Below, in pieces: positions 45,091 through 55,907 of a stretch of DNA of 64,000 nt (within the stretch, counting starts at the first letter, position 1; each line of letters starts with the position of its first letter). Both the position numbers and the translations under genes were made by a program. Location: positions 1,488,001 to 1,552,000 of the forward strand of contig NC_017955.1 of NCBI RefSeq assembly GCF_000306785.1, read 5' to 3'. The notes under the pieces were generated by a model, which had not been told where the DNA came from, searched no databases, and was given only the letters and a program-made list of their open reading frames with translations. This stretch comes from Modestobacter italicus (GTDB lineage Bacteria > Actinomycetota > Actinomycetes > Mycobacteriales > Geodermatophilaceae).

Positions 45091-45984
45091 GTGCCCACCA
45101 CCACCCCGCCGCTCGCGGCGGGACCCCGGATGCCGGTCGCGCGGCGCCTCTGGGCGCTGGGTGAGCCGTTCCACGCGCTGACCTACTTCGCCGACGAGGC
45201 CCGCACCGCCTTCACCGCCGCCGGGCTGCGCACCTTCTGGGCCGGCTACTTCGCCGGCCGGGCCGCGCCGCTGGGCGCCGTCGGCCCGGAGGTCGTGGCC
45301 GCGACCTTCGCCTCCTTCGCGCCGGCCTTCGTGGCCCGGCGGGTGCCGGAGGTCTGGTCCACGACGTCGCCCGCGGCCGCGCTGGACGCCCGGCTGGCCG
45401 GGGTCGACGCCGCCGTGCAGCGCGCGCTGCCCGGCTGGGCCGGCTCGACCGACGCCGTCGAGGCCGCCACCCTCGCCCGGCGGGCGGCGGAGGCGGTCGA
45501 CGTCCCGGGCCGCCCGCTCGCGGCGGCGAACTCCGCGCTGCCCCTCCCGCCGGAGCCGCACCTGGCGCTGTGGCAGTCGCTGACGACGCTGCGCGAGCAC
45601 CGCGGTGACGGGCACCTGGCCACGCTGCTGCAGCACGGGCTGCTCGGCCTGCCCGCCCTCGTGCTCAGCGCCGCGGCCGGGACGACGTCCGCCGACTGGC
45701 TGCAGCGCGCCCGCGGCTGGTCGGCCGACGAGTGGACCGACGCCGGGGTCGTGCTGGCCGCCCGCGGCTGGCTCGCCGACGGGGAGCTGACCGCCGACGG
45801 GCGGGAGCTGCGGGCCGCGGTCGAGGCGGACACCGACCGGCTGGCCCGGGGCCCGTGGGCGGCGCTCGGCGAGGCCGGCTGCGAGCGGCTGGCCGAGCTG
45901 CTCGCACCGGTGCGCCGCGCCGTCCTGGCCGCCGGCGACTGGCCGGCGCACAACCCGATCGGCGTCCCCGACCCCGGCGTCTAG
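45091..45984 (+). CDS. SCO6745/SalK-family protein
   Basis: This 297-residue, mostly helical protein has the pattern ARRLWALGEPFHALTYFADEARTAFTAAGLRTFWAGYFAGRAAPLG of the SalK/SCO6745 family. Its reaction is not established. A HVxxDAR-like helix bundle and no membrane segments are seen. The GTG start is 7 bp after the HNH stop, so they share a transcript. Its stop and that of kynU interlock in the palindrome CTAG at 45981-45984. Confidence 0.8.
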   Translation: MPTTTPPLAAGPRMPVARRLWALGEPFHALTYFADEARTAFTAAGLRTFWAGYFAGRAAPLGAVGPEVVAATFASFAPAFVARRVPEVWSTTSPAAALDARLAGVDAAVQRALPGWAGSTDAVEAATLARRAAEAVDVPGRPLAAANSALPLPPEPHLALWQSLTTLREHRGDGHLATLLQHGLLGLPALVLSAAAGTTSADWLQRARGWSADEWTDAGVVLAARGWLADGELTADGRELRAAVEADTDRLARGPWAALGEAGCERLAELLAPVRRAVLAAGDWPAHNPIGVPDPGV

Positions 45985-47231
45985 GTGACCCGGGCCCGCT
46001 CGGTCGGGTAGCTCGTGTGCGCGCCCTCGGCGAGCACCGTGCGCAGCCGGTCCATGGCGTCCCAGACGTCGACGAACCGGGTGTAGAGCGGGGCCGGGCC
46101 CAGCCGCAGCCGGTCCGGCGTCCGGAAGTCCGGGACGACGCCCCGGTCGACGAGCGCCTGCGTCAGCTGCCACGCCTGCGGGTGCGCCAGGCTGACGTGC
46201 GAGCCCCGGCGGGGGGCCTCCCGCGGCGAGGCGACGGTGACGCCGTACCCGGTCAGCCACGCGTCGGCGAGCGCGACGACCAGCTCGGTGAGGGCGCGGC
46301 CCTTGGCGGCCAGCCGCTCGATGCCCGCCTCCGCGGTGATCCGGGCACCGACCTCCACCGCGGCCATGGCCAGCACCGGCGGGGTGCCGACGCCGAACCG
46401 GTCGACGCCGTCCGCCGGGTCGTAGGACGGCCCCATGGCGAACTGGTCGCGGGCGCCGAACCAGCCCCAGATCGGCTGGCGCAGCTGCTCCTGCAGCTCC
46501 GAGCGGACGTAGAGGAACGCCGGGGCGCCCGGGCCGCCGTTGAGGTACTTGTAGGTGCAGCCGACCGCGAGGTCCGCGCCGGCGGTGGTCAGCTCGGCCG
46601 GCACCGCCCCCGCCGCGTGGCTCAGGTCCCACAGGACGAGAGCACCGGAGTCCCGGGCCAGCGCGGTGACCTCGGCGATGTCGACCAGCGCGCCGGACCG
46701 GTAGGCCACCTGGGACAGGACGACGACGGCGACCCGCTCGTCCAGCGCGGCGGCCAGCACGTCGAGGTCCAGCCCGGTGTCGATGTGCGCGTCGACCTCG
46801 CGGACGGTCATCCCCCGGGAGGCGGCCACCCCGGCGACGATGTACCGGTCGGTCGGGAAGTCGTCGGCGCAGCAGACCAGCACGTCGCGCCCCGGGCGCG
46901 CGTCGGCGCCGGCGACCAGCAGCTTGTAGAGGTCGACGCTGGTCGTGTCCGACACCAGCACCTCCCCGGGCCGGGCGCCGAGGACACCGTCGGCCAGCAG
47001 GTCGCCGATCCGGCGGGCCTGCTCGACCCAGCTGCTCCAGGACCCGACCAGGCCGCGGCCCCACTCCTGCTTCACGACCCGGGCGACGGCCGCGGGCGTC
47101 TCCACGGGCAGCCGGCCGAGGGAGTTGCCGTCCAGGTAGAGCCCGTCGTCGACGCCGGTGAACCGGGCGCGGAAGGCGGCGAGCGGGTCGGCGTCGTCCA
47201 GGGCGGCGGCGGCGGCGCGGGAGAGGTCCAC
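45981..47231 (-). CDS. kynU: Kynureninase
   Basis: This 416-residue PLP enzyme of fold type I has YLDGNSLGRLP near the N-terminus and WDLSHAAGAVPAEL as the cofactor-phosphate/Asp segment. The Schiff-base Lys is in VGCTYKYLNGGPGAPAFLYV. Length and motifs fit kynureninase, which converts L-kynurenine to anthranilate plus alanine (or 3-hydroxykynurenine to 3-hydroxyanthranilate). No other tryptophan-catabolic gene is near, unless the divergent amidase acts as a formamidase-like partner, which is speculative. It diverges from the amidase gene across 37 bp. Confidence 0.93.
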   Translation of the reverse strand: MDLSRAAAAALDDADPLAAFRARFTGVDDGLYLDGNSLGRLPVETPAAVARVVKQEWGRGLVGSWSSWVEQARRIGDLLADGVLGARPGEVLVSDTTSVDLYKLLVAGADARPGRDVLVCCADDFPTDRYIVAGVAASRGMTVREVDAHIDTGLDLDVLAAALDERVAVVVLSQVAYRSGALVDIAEVTALARDSGALVLWDLSHAAGAVPAELTTAGADLAVGCTYKYLNGGPGAPAFLYVRSELQEQLRQPIWGWFGARDQFAMGPSYDPADGVDRFGVGTPPVLAMAAVEVGARITAEAGIERLAAKGRALTELVVALADAWLTGYGVTVASPREAPRRGSHVSLAHPQAWQLTQALVDRGVVPDFRTPDRLRLGPAPLYTRFVDVWDAMDRLRTVLAEGAHTSYPTERARVT

Positions 47232-47268
47232 GTGCCCATCGTGGCGCAGCCCCCGCTAGCGTCCGCCC

Positions 47269-48699
47269 GTGACCTCGTCGACGGGTACGCAGCTGCACGA
47301 CCTGACCGCGCTGGAGCAGGCCGCCGCCGTCCGCGCGCGGGAGGTGAGCCCGACCGAGCTGGTCGAGCACGCCCTGGCCAGGATCGACGCCCTCGACCCG
47401 GGGATCGGCGCCTTCCTCACCGTCACCCCCGACCGGGCACGCGCCGCCGCCGCCCGCGCCGACCAGGCCGTCGTCGACGGCGCGGAGCTGCCGCCGCTGC
47501 ACGGCGTGCCGACCGCGATCAAGGACCTCAACAACACCGCCGGGGTCCGGACGACGATGGGCTCGCGGGTGCTCGCCGAGTTCGTGCCCGACGTCGACGA
47601 CGCCGTCGTCACCGCTCTCGCGGCCGCCGGCACCATCAGCGTGGGCAAGACCAACACCCCGGAGTTCGGCTTCCCCTGCTACACCGACAACGACCTCGCC
47701 GGGCCCGCCCGCTGCCCCTGGGACACCTCGCTGCTGGCCGGCGGCTCCAGCGGGGGCGCGGCCGCCGCGGTCGCCGCCGGCCTGCTGCCGTTCGCGCAGG
47801 GGTCGGACGGCGGCGGCTCGATCCGCATCCCGGCCGGCATCAACGGCCTGTTCGGCATCAAGCCCAGCCGCGGCCGGGTGAGCAACGGGCCGTACAACTC
47901 CGAGGTCACCTCGCTGGGCGTGCAGGGCCCGCTGGCCCGGACGGTGCGGGACGCCGCGGCGATGCTGGACGCCATGGCCGGCCCGGTGCCCGGGGACCCG
48001 TTCTGGGCGGCGCCGCCGCCGGCCGGGGAGACCTTCCTCGGCTACGCCGACCGGGCGCCGGGCCGGCTGCGGATCGGCCGGTACCTGGACTCCGGCATGC
48101 CCGGGGCGGAACTTGACCCGGAGGTGCGGGCCGCCTTCGAGGACGCGTCGGCGTTGCTGGCCGAGCTCGGCCACGAGGTCGAGGACCTGCCGTCCGGTCC
48201 GCCGGCCGCCGAGATCTTCCCGTCCTTCGAGGTGGTCTGGGGGCTGTCGGCGACCACCCTGCCGGTGCCCGACGCGGCGGTGCCGCACCTGCGCCCGCTC
48301 ACCCGGTACCTGCGCGAGCGGGGCCTGGCCCTGTCGGCCAGGGACGCGATGGAGGCGATGTTCGCGCTGCGGCTGTTCTCCCGCCGGTTCATCGCGGCGA
48401 CCAGCCGCTACGACGTCCTGCTGTCGCCGATCTGCACGATGCCGCCGCGGCCGGTGGGCTGGTTCGGTGCGGACGGCGCCGAGGACTTCGCGCGGCAGAC
48501 GCGCTACGCCGCCTTCCCGGCCGTCTACAACGTGACCGGTCAGCCCGCGGTGAGCGTGCCGCTGTGGTGGACGGCGTCCGGGCTGCCCATCGGCACCATG
48601 CTGGTGGGCCGCCCCGCCGACGAGGCGACGTTGATCTCCCTCTCCGCCCAGCTGGAGCAGGCCCGGCCGTGGGCGCACCGCCACCCCGCGATGTGGTGA
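47269..48699 (+). CDS. Amidase-signature family amidase
   Basis: This 476-residue enzyme has the complete Lys-Ser-Ser triad: Lys in GVPTAIKDLNNTAGV, the first Ser of GGSSGGAAAAVAAG, and Ser in GSDGGGSIRIPAG. It hydrolyses carboxamides; substrate is unknown. It is distinct from the AtzH-fused amidase at 2001-3608. It shares a short divergent promoter region with kynU, so it may be co-regulated with kynurenine breakdown. Confidence 0.92.
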   Translation: MTSSTGTQLHDLTALEQAAAVRAREVSPTELVEHALARIDALDPGIGAFLTVTPDRARAAAARADQAVVDGAELPPLHGVPTAIKDLNNTAGVRTTMGSRVLAEFVPDVDDAVVTALAAAGTISVGKTNTPEFGFPCYTDNDLAGPARCPWDTSLLAGGSSGGAAAAVAAGLLPFAQGSDGGGSIRIPAGINGLFGIKPSRGRVSNGPYNSEVTSLGVQGPLARTVRDAAAMLDAMAGPVPGDPFWAAPPPAGETFLGYADRAPGRLRIGRYLDSGMPGAELDPEVRAAFEDASALLAELGHEVEDLPSGPPAAEIFPSFEVVWGLSATTLPVPDAAVPHLRPLTRYLRERGLALSARDAMEAMFALRLFSRRFIAATSRYDVLLSPICTMPPRPVGWFGADGAEDFARQTRYAAFPAVYNVTGQPAVSVPLWWTASGLPIGTMLVGRPADEATLISLSAQLEQARPWAHRHPAMW

Positions 48700-48740
48700 C
48701 CTGCCAGGCCGGGGTCGGGGCGTCCCGGTAGATTGCGGCC

Positions 48741-49076
48741 ATGCCCGTGACCGAGACCGTGCTCATCTACGGCGTCATCCCGCTGGCGGTCTTCCTGCTG
48801 CTCGCGGTGTTCACGCTCCTGCCGGGGCGCGGCAAGGAGAAGACCAAGTACCGCCCCGGCCAGCCGTGGACGGCGCAGCCGATCTGGTGGGAGCCGCACC
48901 CCGACGCCTCCGGTGTCGTCGGTGGCCACGCGGAGGACGCGCACGCCGACGGCCACGCCGCTCCGAGCCTGGGTGCCACCGCCGCCGCGCTGGCGATCGG
49001 CGAGCACCCGCACGCACCGCAGGAGCCCGACTCCCACCGCCGCACCGCCGCCGGCGGCGCCCGCGGGACCTGGTGA
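48741..49076 (+). CDS. Small membrane protein resembling cytochrome oxidase subunit CtaJ
   Basis: This 111-residue protein has one N-terminal helix (VLIYGVIPLAVFLLLAVFTLLPG), then KYRPGQPWTAQPIWWEPHP and a His/Ala-rich tail. The helix plus RPGxPWxxxPxWW pattern is what I recall for the actinobacterial aa3-oxidase accessory subunit CtaJ. If so, it sits in the bc1-aa3 supercomplex. The assignment is from memory of the family and moderate. It is 8 bp upstream of the DUF5130 gene. Confidence 0.6.
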   Translation: MPVTETVLIYGVIPLAVFLLLAVFTLLPGRGKEKTKYRPGQPWTAQPIWWEPHPDASGVVGGHAEDAHADGHAAPSLGATAAALAIGEHPHAPQEPDSHRRTAAGGARGTW

Positions 49077-49083
49077 CCGCGCC

Positions 49084-49608
49084 GTGAGCACCGCCTTCTC
49101 CGCCGCCCCGTCGCCCTCCGGAGGTCCCGGCCCGATGTCCCAGCAGCTCGCCACCCGCGACCACCAGCCCGCGGACACCCGTGGCACCTCGACCGCGGAC
49201 ACCAGCGGCTCGGTGGTCGACGAGTCCGGCGGTACCACGCCGTTCTCCTACCAGGACCTGTCCCGCCTCGACGAGGCGCTGACCATGTCCTCGAAGGAGA
49301 CCGGGCTGCGCTTCACCCTCTACATCGGCGAGTTGGGCACCGACACCCGGTCGACCGCGGAGGACCTGCACTCCCGCTCCGGCGGCGACACCTCGAACAG
49401 CGTGCTCGTGGCGATCTCGCCCGGGCAGCGGGTGCTCGAGATCGTCACCGGCACGGCCGCCGCCCGCCGGCTGCCGGACCGGGCCTGCGCGCTGGCGGTG
49501 CTGTCGATGACCAACCGCCTGGGGTCGGGTGACCTCGTCGGCGCGATCGTCAACGGGCTGCGCCAGATGTCCGACGCCGCCGGCCACCCCTCCCGCCGCG
49601 GTCACTGA
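49084..49608 (+). CDS. DUF5130 (TPM-like) protein
   Basis: This 174-residue protein has a low-complexity N-terminus. A TPM-like domain follows: FSYQDLSRLDEALTMSSKETGLRFTLYIGELG, then AISPGQRVLEIVTGTAAARRLPDRACALAVLSMTNRL. It matches DUF5130, whose M. tuberculosis member is Rv2468c. Function is unknown; TPM domains in other bacteria bind metal or take part in photosystem repair. It is co-transcribed with the CtaJ-like gene and converges with pepN. Confidence 0.8.
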   Translation: MSTAFSAAPSPSGGPGPMSQQLATRDHQPADTRGTSTADTSGSVVDESGGTTPFSYQDLSRLDEALTMSSKETGLRFTLYIGELGTDTRSTAEDLHSRSGGDTSNSVLVAISPGQRVLEIVTGTAAARRLPDRACALAVLSMTNRLGSGDLVGAIVNGLRQMSDAAGHPSRRGH

Positions 49609-49611
49609 AAG

Positions 49612-49643
49612 GACCCCCTCGCCCCGCCCCTGCGAGGGGGCCG
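49612..49643. terminator. Palindromic terminator-like repeat, copy 2
   Basis: CCCCCTCGC (49614-49622) pairs with GCGAGGGGG (49632-49640), flanked by AAGGAC and GGCCG. It lies 5 bp after the DUF5130 stop and is followed directly by a much stronger hairpin. Confidence 0.65.
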
Positions 49644-49689
49644 AACGCCCACGGCCCGGAACTCGATGAGTTCCGGGCCGTGGGCGTTC
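49643..49689. terminator. Perfect 22-bp inverted repeat, bidirectional terminator
   Basis: The arms 49643-49664 and 49668-49689 are exact reverse complements with only GAT between them. The hairpin lies between the convergent DUF5130 and pepN stops, so it would work for both directions. There is no T-tract on the plus strand. Confidence 0.75.
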
Positions 49690-49699
49690 AGGCGTCCGG

Positions 49700-52246
<2,547 letters not shown>

Positions 52247-52393
52247 GTACCGGAGCCTCCCATGCCCGGACGACGCTCTCCTCCGGTGTGCCCCGTCGGG
52301 CGTCCGGGAACAACCGGACGGCGACCGGACTTGCTGGGCGCAGACGACCCGGGCACGACCCGGACGCACGACCCGAGACCCTGAGGAGCACCC

Positions 52394-53059
52394 ATGACCG
52401 AGGCAGTGCAGAGCGCGCCGACGAAGGCCCGCGTCGACTTCTGGTTCGACCCGCTGTGCCCGTGGGCCTGGCTCACCAGCCGCTGGGTGCTGGAGGCCGC
52501 CAAGGTGCGCGACATCGACCTGCACTGGCACGTCATGTCGCTGGCGGTGCTCAACCGCGGGCGGGACCTGCCGGAGGAGTACCGCGAGATGATGGCCAAG
52601 GCCATCGGCCCGGTGCGGGTCGCTGTCGCGGCTGCCCAGCAGCACGGCGACGACGTGCTCGGCGACCTCTACACGGCGATGGGCACGCTGCGGCACCACG
52701 ACGGGCTCGAGATCGAGGACGTCATCGCCCCCGCACTCGAGCGGGTCGGGCTGCCCGCGGAGCTGGCCGAGGCCGCGAGCTCGACCGAGTACGACGAGGC
52801 GCTGGAGAAGAGCCACCACGAGGGCATGGACCCGGTCGGCGACGACGTCGGCACGCCGGTCATGCACATCGACGGCGTCGCGTTCTTCGGCCCGGTCATC
52901 AGCAAGGTGCCCACGGGCGAGGACGCCGGCAAGGCCTTCGACGGCGCCGTGCTGCTGGCCAACCTGCCGGACTTCTGGGAGCTCAAGCGCACCCGCACCG
53001 CCGGCCCGGACATGTCCTCGGTCCCCGCCGACGCCCTGGAGCTCACCAGCACCCGCTAG
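52394..53059 (+). CDS. DsbA-fold mycothiol-dependent oxidoreductase, Rv2466c-like
   Basis: This 221-residue protein matches Rv2466c along its length: [79 protein letters not shown]. Rv2466c has a CPWC active site and uses mycothiol to reduce substrates. Here the second Cys is Ala (CPWA), leaving one thiol, so only a monothiol mechanism is possible. ATG 52394 follows GAGGAG. It is divergent from pepN, as in M. tuberculosis. Confidence 0.92.
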   Translation: MTEAVQSAPTKARVDFWFDPLCPWAWLTSRWVLEAAKVRDIDLHWHVMSLAVLNRGRDLPEEYREMMAKAIGPVRVAVAAAQQHGDDVLGDLYTAMGTLRHHDGLEIEDVIAPALERVGLPAELAEAASSTEYDEALEKSHHEGMDPVGDDVGTPVMHIDGVAFFGPVISKVPTGEDAGKAFDGAVLLANLPDFWELKRTRTAGPDMSSVPADALELTSTR

Positions 53060-53066
53060 ACCCCTC

Positions 53067-53110
53067 GCGCTCTCGCGCGGACGAGTACGCGTACTCGTTC
53101 GCGCGAGAGC
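53067..53110. promoter_or_regulatory. 44-bp near-perfect palindrome
   Basis: The centre ACGAGTACGCGTACTCGT (53080-53097) is fully palindromic. It is flanked by CGCTCTCGCGCG and CGCGCGAGAGCG with a single G/T mismatch. It sits just after the Rv2466c-like stop and 19 bp before the SDR start. It could be a terminator hairpin or a dimeric-protein site. Confidence 0.55.
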
Positions 53111-53128
53111 GTGCGGCATGCTGTCGCG

Positions 53129-53884
53129 GTGCCGCACCCCCTCCGCCAGCGGATCTTCCTCACCGGCGCCAGCGCGGGGCTCGGTGCCGGCATGGCCCGC
53201 GCGTTCGCCGCCCGGGGCCGCGACCTGGTGCTGGTGGCCCGGCGGCTGGACCGGCTGACCGAGCTGCGCGAGGAGCTGCTCGCCCGCCACCCCGGCCGCC
53301 GGGTGGTGGTCGGGGAGCTGGACGTCGACGACCCCGACGCCGTCGCCGAGGTCGTCCCGCGGCTGGCCGGCGAGCTCGGCGGCGTCGACCGGTTCATCGC
53401 CAACGCCGGGATCGGCGAGAGCGCCTCGATCGGCACCGGGCACGCTGCCCGCAACCGCGCCGTGCTGGCCACCAACGTGCTGGGCACCCACGCCACCTGC
53501 GAGGCGGCGATGGAGCTGTTCCGCGCGCAGGGCGCCGGCCACCTGGTGGTGATCTCCTCGGTGGCCTCGGTGCGCGGCATGGCGGGCAGCCGCTCGGCGT
53601 ACGGGGCGAGCAAGGCCGCGCTCAACTCGCTGGCCGAGAGCATCCGCGCCGACGTGCTCGGCACCCCGATCGCGGTGACCACCGTGCTGCCCGGCTTCAT
53701 CGCCACCGACATCAACACCGGCCGCCGCGGCCCGTTCACCGTCGACCTGGCGACCGGTGTCGCGGCGCTGACCGCCGCGGTCGAGCGCGAGCCGGTGCGG
53801 GCCTACGTGCCGGAGTGGCCGTGGCGCCCGGTCTCCGCGCTGCTCCGCGTCCTGCCGCTGCCGGTCCTCCGCCGGCTCACCTGA
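53129..53884 (+). CDS. SDR family NAD(P)-dependent oxidoreductase
   Basis: This classical SDR of ~251 residues has the motif TGASAGLGAGMA, IANAGIG, catalytic Ser in VISSVASVRG and YGASK. A C-terminal extension (RPVSALLRVLPLPVLRRL) could associate with membrane. The substrate is unknown. GTG 53129 starts just before the first beta strand; GTG 53111 lies inside the palindrome edge and is less likely. It converges with the MBL-fold gene. Confidence 0.88.
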   Translation: MPHPLRQRIFLTGASAGLGAGMARAFAARGRDLVLVARRLDRLTELREELLARHPGRRVVVGELDVDDPDAVAEVVPRLAGELGGVDRFIANAGIGESASIGTGHAARNRAVLATNVLGTHATCEAAMELFRAQGAGHLVVISSVASVRGMAGSRSAYGASKAALNSLAESIRADVLGTPIAVTTVLPGFIATDINTGRRGPFTVDLATGVAALTAAVEREPVRAYVPEWPWRPVSALLRVLPLPVLRRLT

Positions 53885-53942
53885 TGAAGGACCCGGGTCC
53901 CCCCACCCTTGGCACGCTCAGGGTGGGACCCTGACCCGGGCC
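53884..53942. terminator. Palindromic terminator-like repeat, copy 3
   Basis: Nested stems CCCGGGTC (53892-53899) with GACCCGGG (53933-53940), and CCCACCCT with AGGGTGGG inside, start from GAAGGACC. It overlaps the stop region of both convergent genes (SDR and MBL-fold) and has the same layout as the other copies. Confidence 0.6.
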
Positions 53943-54685
53943 AGGGCGACCGAGCGGGTCAGCTCGTCGAACACCGGCGCGGTGCCCTGCCGGGTCAGCC
54001 AGCGGGCCAGCTGAGCGAGCTCGTCGCGCTGGGCGGCGACGAACGCCGCGTCCACCACCGCGCCGTGCCCGGGGACGACGGGGCCGCGCACCTCCGCCAG
54101 CAGCCGGGTGAGCGTGGCCGCCCACTCCAGCGGGAAGGCGTCGTCCATCGCCGGCGGCGCGCCCTCCTCGACCAGGTCGCCGGCGAAGACGACGTCGTCG
54201 ACGGCGACCACCAGGTCGGCCCCGGTGTGCCCGCGGCCGTGGTGCCGCAGCTGCACGGCGCGGCCGCCGACGTCCAGCACCGCTGCGTCGTCGACCAGGT
54301 GGTCGGGCAGGTCGACCGGCGCCATGGCGACGAGCTGCGCCGCCGGGTCACCGGCCGCGAGCAGGTCCCGGACGGCGTGGGCCCGCTGCTGCTCGGCGGT
54401 GCCGGCCAGTTCGGCCACGCAGCGGCGGTGCGCCCAGACGTCGGCCGGGCGGAACGCCGCGTTGCCGAAGCAGTGGTCGTAGTGGGCGTGGGTGTTGACC
54501 ACCGCCCACGGATGCGGGGTCACCGCGCGCACCGCCTCGGCGAGCGCGCGGCCCTCGCCCAGGTGCGAGCGGGTGTCGACGACCAGGCAGCCGCTCATCC
54601 CCACCACCAGCCCGCAGTTGAGGTCGAGCTCCCGGTGGCGGCGGACGAACACCCGGTCGCCGACCTCGACCCAGCCGGCGGTCAC
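53918..54685 (-). CDS. MBL fold metallo-hydrolase
   Basis: This 255-residue metallo-beta-lactamase-fold protein has the metal motif NTHAHYDHCFGN. The later ligands lie in HHGRGHTGADLVVAVDDVVFAGDLVEE and VVPGHGAVV. It is a hydrolase of the glyoxalase II / quorum-lactonase type range; substrate is unknown. GTG 54685 overlaps the stop of the DUF429 gene as GTGA, indicating one operon. An 18-codon longer frame would overlap DUF429 more. Confidence 0.88.
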   Translation of the reverse strand: MTAGWVEVGDRVFVRRHRELDLNCGLVVGMSGCLVVDTRSHLGEGRALAEAVRAVTPHPWAVVNTHAHYDHCFGNAAFRPADVWAHRRCVAELAGTAEQQRAHAVRDLLAAGDPAAQLVAMAPVDLPDHLVDDAAVLDVGGRAVQLRHHGRGHTGADLVVAVDDVVFAGDLVEEGAPPAMDDAFPLEWAATLTRLLAEVRGPVVPGHGAVVDAAFVAAQRDELAQLARWLTRQGTAPVFDELTRSVALARVRVPP

Positions 54686-55359
54686 CAGCAGATCCGCATC
54701 GGCCGGCCGCGGGTGTCCGTCGTCCCGTCGCCGACGCACCCGGCCCGGCCCTCGGCCAGCCGCCGGCCCGGCCAGGCGGCGGCGCAGGCGTCCAGCGCGT
54801 CGACCACCGGCACCCCGACCGGGGCGTCGGCCAGCGCGTCCTCGACGTCCATCACCGCGCGGAGCGCGGCCAGCCGCTGCACGGTGCCGCGGGCGGTGCC
54901 CGTGCGGTCGGTGACGCCGCCCAGGCCGCAGCGGAACGTCAGCTCTGGGTGCACCTCGACGACCCGGTCGGTGGGTGGCGTCCCGAGCCCGTCGTCGAGC
55001 GCCCGGATCGCCGCGACGAGCACGAAGGTCTGCGCGGACGGCGCCCGGACCCCACCGGTCGCCGCCCGGCTGAGCTCGCGGGCGTGCGCGTGGTCGCGGG
55101 CGTCCAGCACGGCGCGCACCGGGGACGGGAACACCGAGCTCGCCGCGCCGGTCGCCTCGAGCAGCTGCCGGGCCCCGACGTCGCAGGCCCGGACGCCGTC
55201 CTCGGACAACCCGATGGGCATGTCGATCGCCACCACGTCGACGTCGGGGACGGCGAGCACGGTCGCGACGTCGGCCAGCGCCAGCAGCCGGACACCGCGG
55301 CCCTCCAGCAGCGCGCCCACCCAGGCGCCCCGCCAGCCGTCGACCCCCAGCACCGCCAC
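54682..55359 (-). CDS. DUF429 family protein
   Basis: This ~225-residue protein has the DUF429 pattern VAVLGVDGWRGAWVGALL at the start. VVAIDMPIGLSEDGVRACDVGARQLL and VFPSPVRAVLDA follow, then VHPELTFR. The RNase H-like fold is proposed for the family, with no proven activity. The start is uncertain. ATG 55413 would make the start codons of this gene and rpiB interlock in CATG, so I prefer GTG 55359, which leaves ~50 bp for rpiB promoter elements. It is followed by the MBL-fold gene. Confidence 0.78.
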   Translation of the reverse strand: MAVLGVDGWRGAWVGALLEGRGVRLLALADVATVLAVPDVDVVAIDMPIGLSEDGVRACDVGARQLLEATGAASSVFPSPVRAVLDARDHAHARELSRAATGGVRAPSAQTFVLVAAIRALDDGLGTPPTDRVVEVHPELTFRCGLGGVTDRTGTARGTVQRLAALRAVMDVEDALADAPVGVPVVDALDACAAAWPGRRLAEGRAGCVGDGTTDTRGRPMRICW

Positions 55360-55411
55360 CGGGTCAGCCTGCCAGTCGCCGGGCGTCGGAGCGGCCTGCG
55401 AGGATCGGGGC

Positions 55412-55897
55412 ATGCGCGTCTTCCTCGGTACCGACCACGCCGGCCTGGAACTGAAGTCCCACCTCCTGCAGGTGCTCGCCGACCAGGGCTTCGAGCCCGT
55501 CGACTGCGGTGCGTACAGCTACGACGCGGAGGACGACTACCCGCCGTTCTGCTTCGCGGTGGGGGAGGGGGTGGTGACCGAGCCGGGCACCCTGGGCGTC
55601 GTCATCGGCGGCTCGGGCAACGGCGAGCAGATCGCCGCGAACAAGGTGCCCGGCGTGCGGGCCGCGCTGGTCTGGAACACCGACACCGCCAAGCTCGCCC
55701 GCCAGCACAACGACGCGAACGTGGTGTCGGTCGGCGGCCGCCAGCACAGCGTCGAGGAGGCCACCGAGCTGGTGCTGACCTTCCTGCGCGAGCCGTTCAG
55801 CGGCGAGGAGCGGCACGTCCGCCGCATTGGGCTGGTGAGCGAGTACGAGCGCGACCGGCACCGTCCGGCCGGCGGGCTGCCCACCGACACCCCATGA
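55412..55897 (+). CDS. rpiB: Ribose-5-phosphate isomerase B
   Basis: This 161-residue protein has the RpiB features GTDHAGLELKSHL at the N-terminus and GGSGNGEQIAANKVPGVRAAL, where Glu72 corresponds to the catalytic base of the mycobacterial enzymes. It interconverts ribulose-5-phosphate and ribose-5-phosphate in the pentose phosphate pathway. It is the last anchor of the block shared with M. tuberculosis (Rv2465c). The next gene starts 11 bp after its stop. Confidence 0.95.
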   Translation: MRVFLGTDHAGLELKSHLLQVLADQGFEPVDCGAYSYDAEDDYPPFCFAVGEGVVTEPGTLGVVIGGSGNGEQIAANKVPGVRAALVWNTDTAKLARQHNDANVVSVGGRQHSVEEATELVLTFLREPFSGEERHVRRIGLVSEYERDRHRPAGGLPTDTP

Positions 55898-55907
55898 GGT
55901 CGCCGCG

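Noticed and set aside
45073..48684. 1203-codon minus-strand ORF across HNH, SalK, kynU and amidase genes
   Set aside because: It overlaps several clear genes in another frame and has only low-complexity Arg/Gly/Gln sequence; it is a high-GC artefact.
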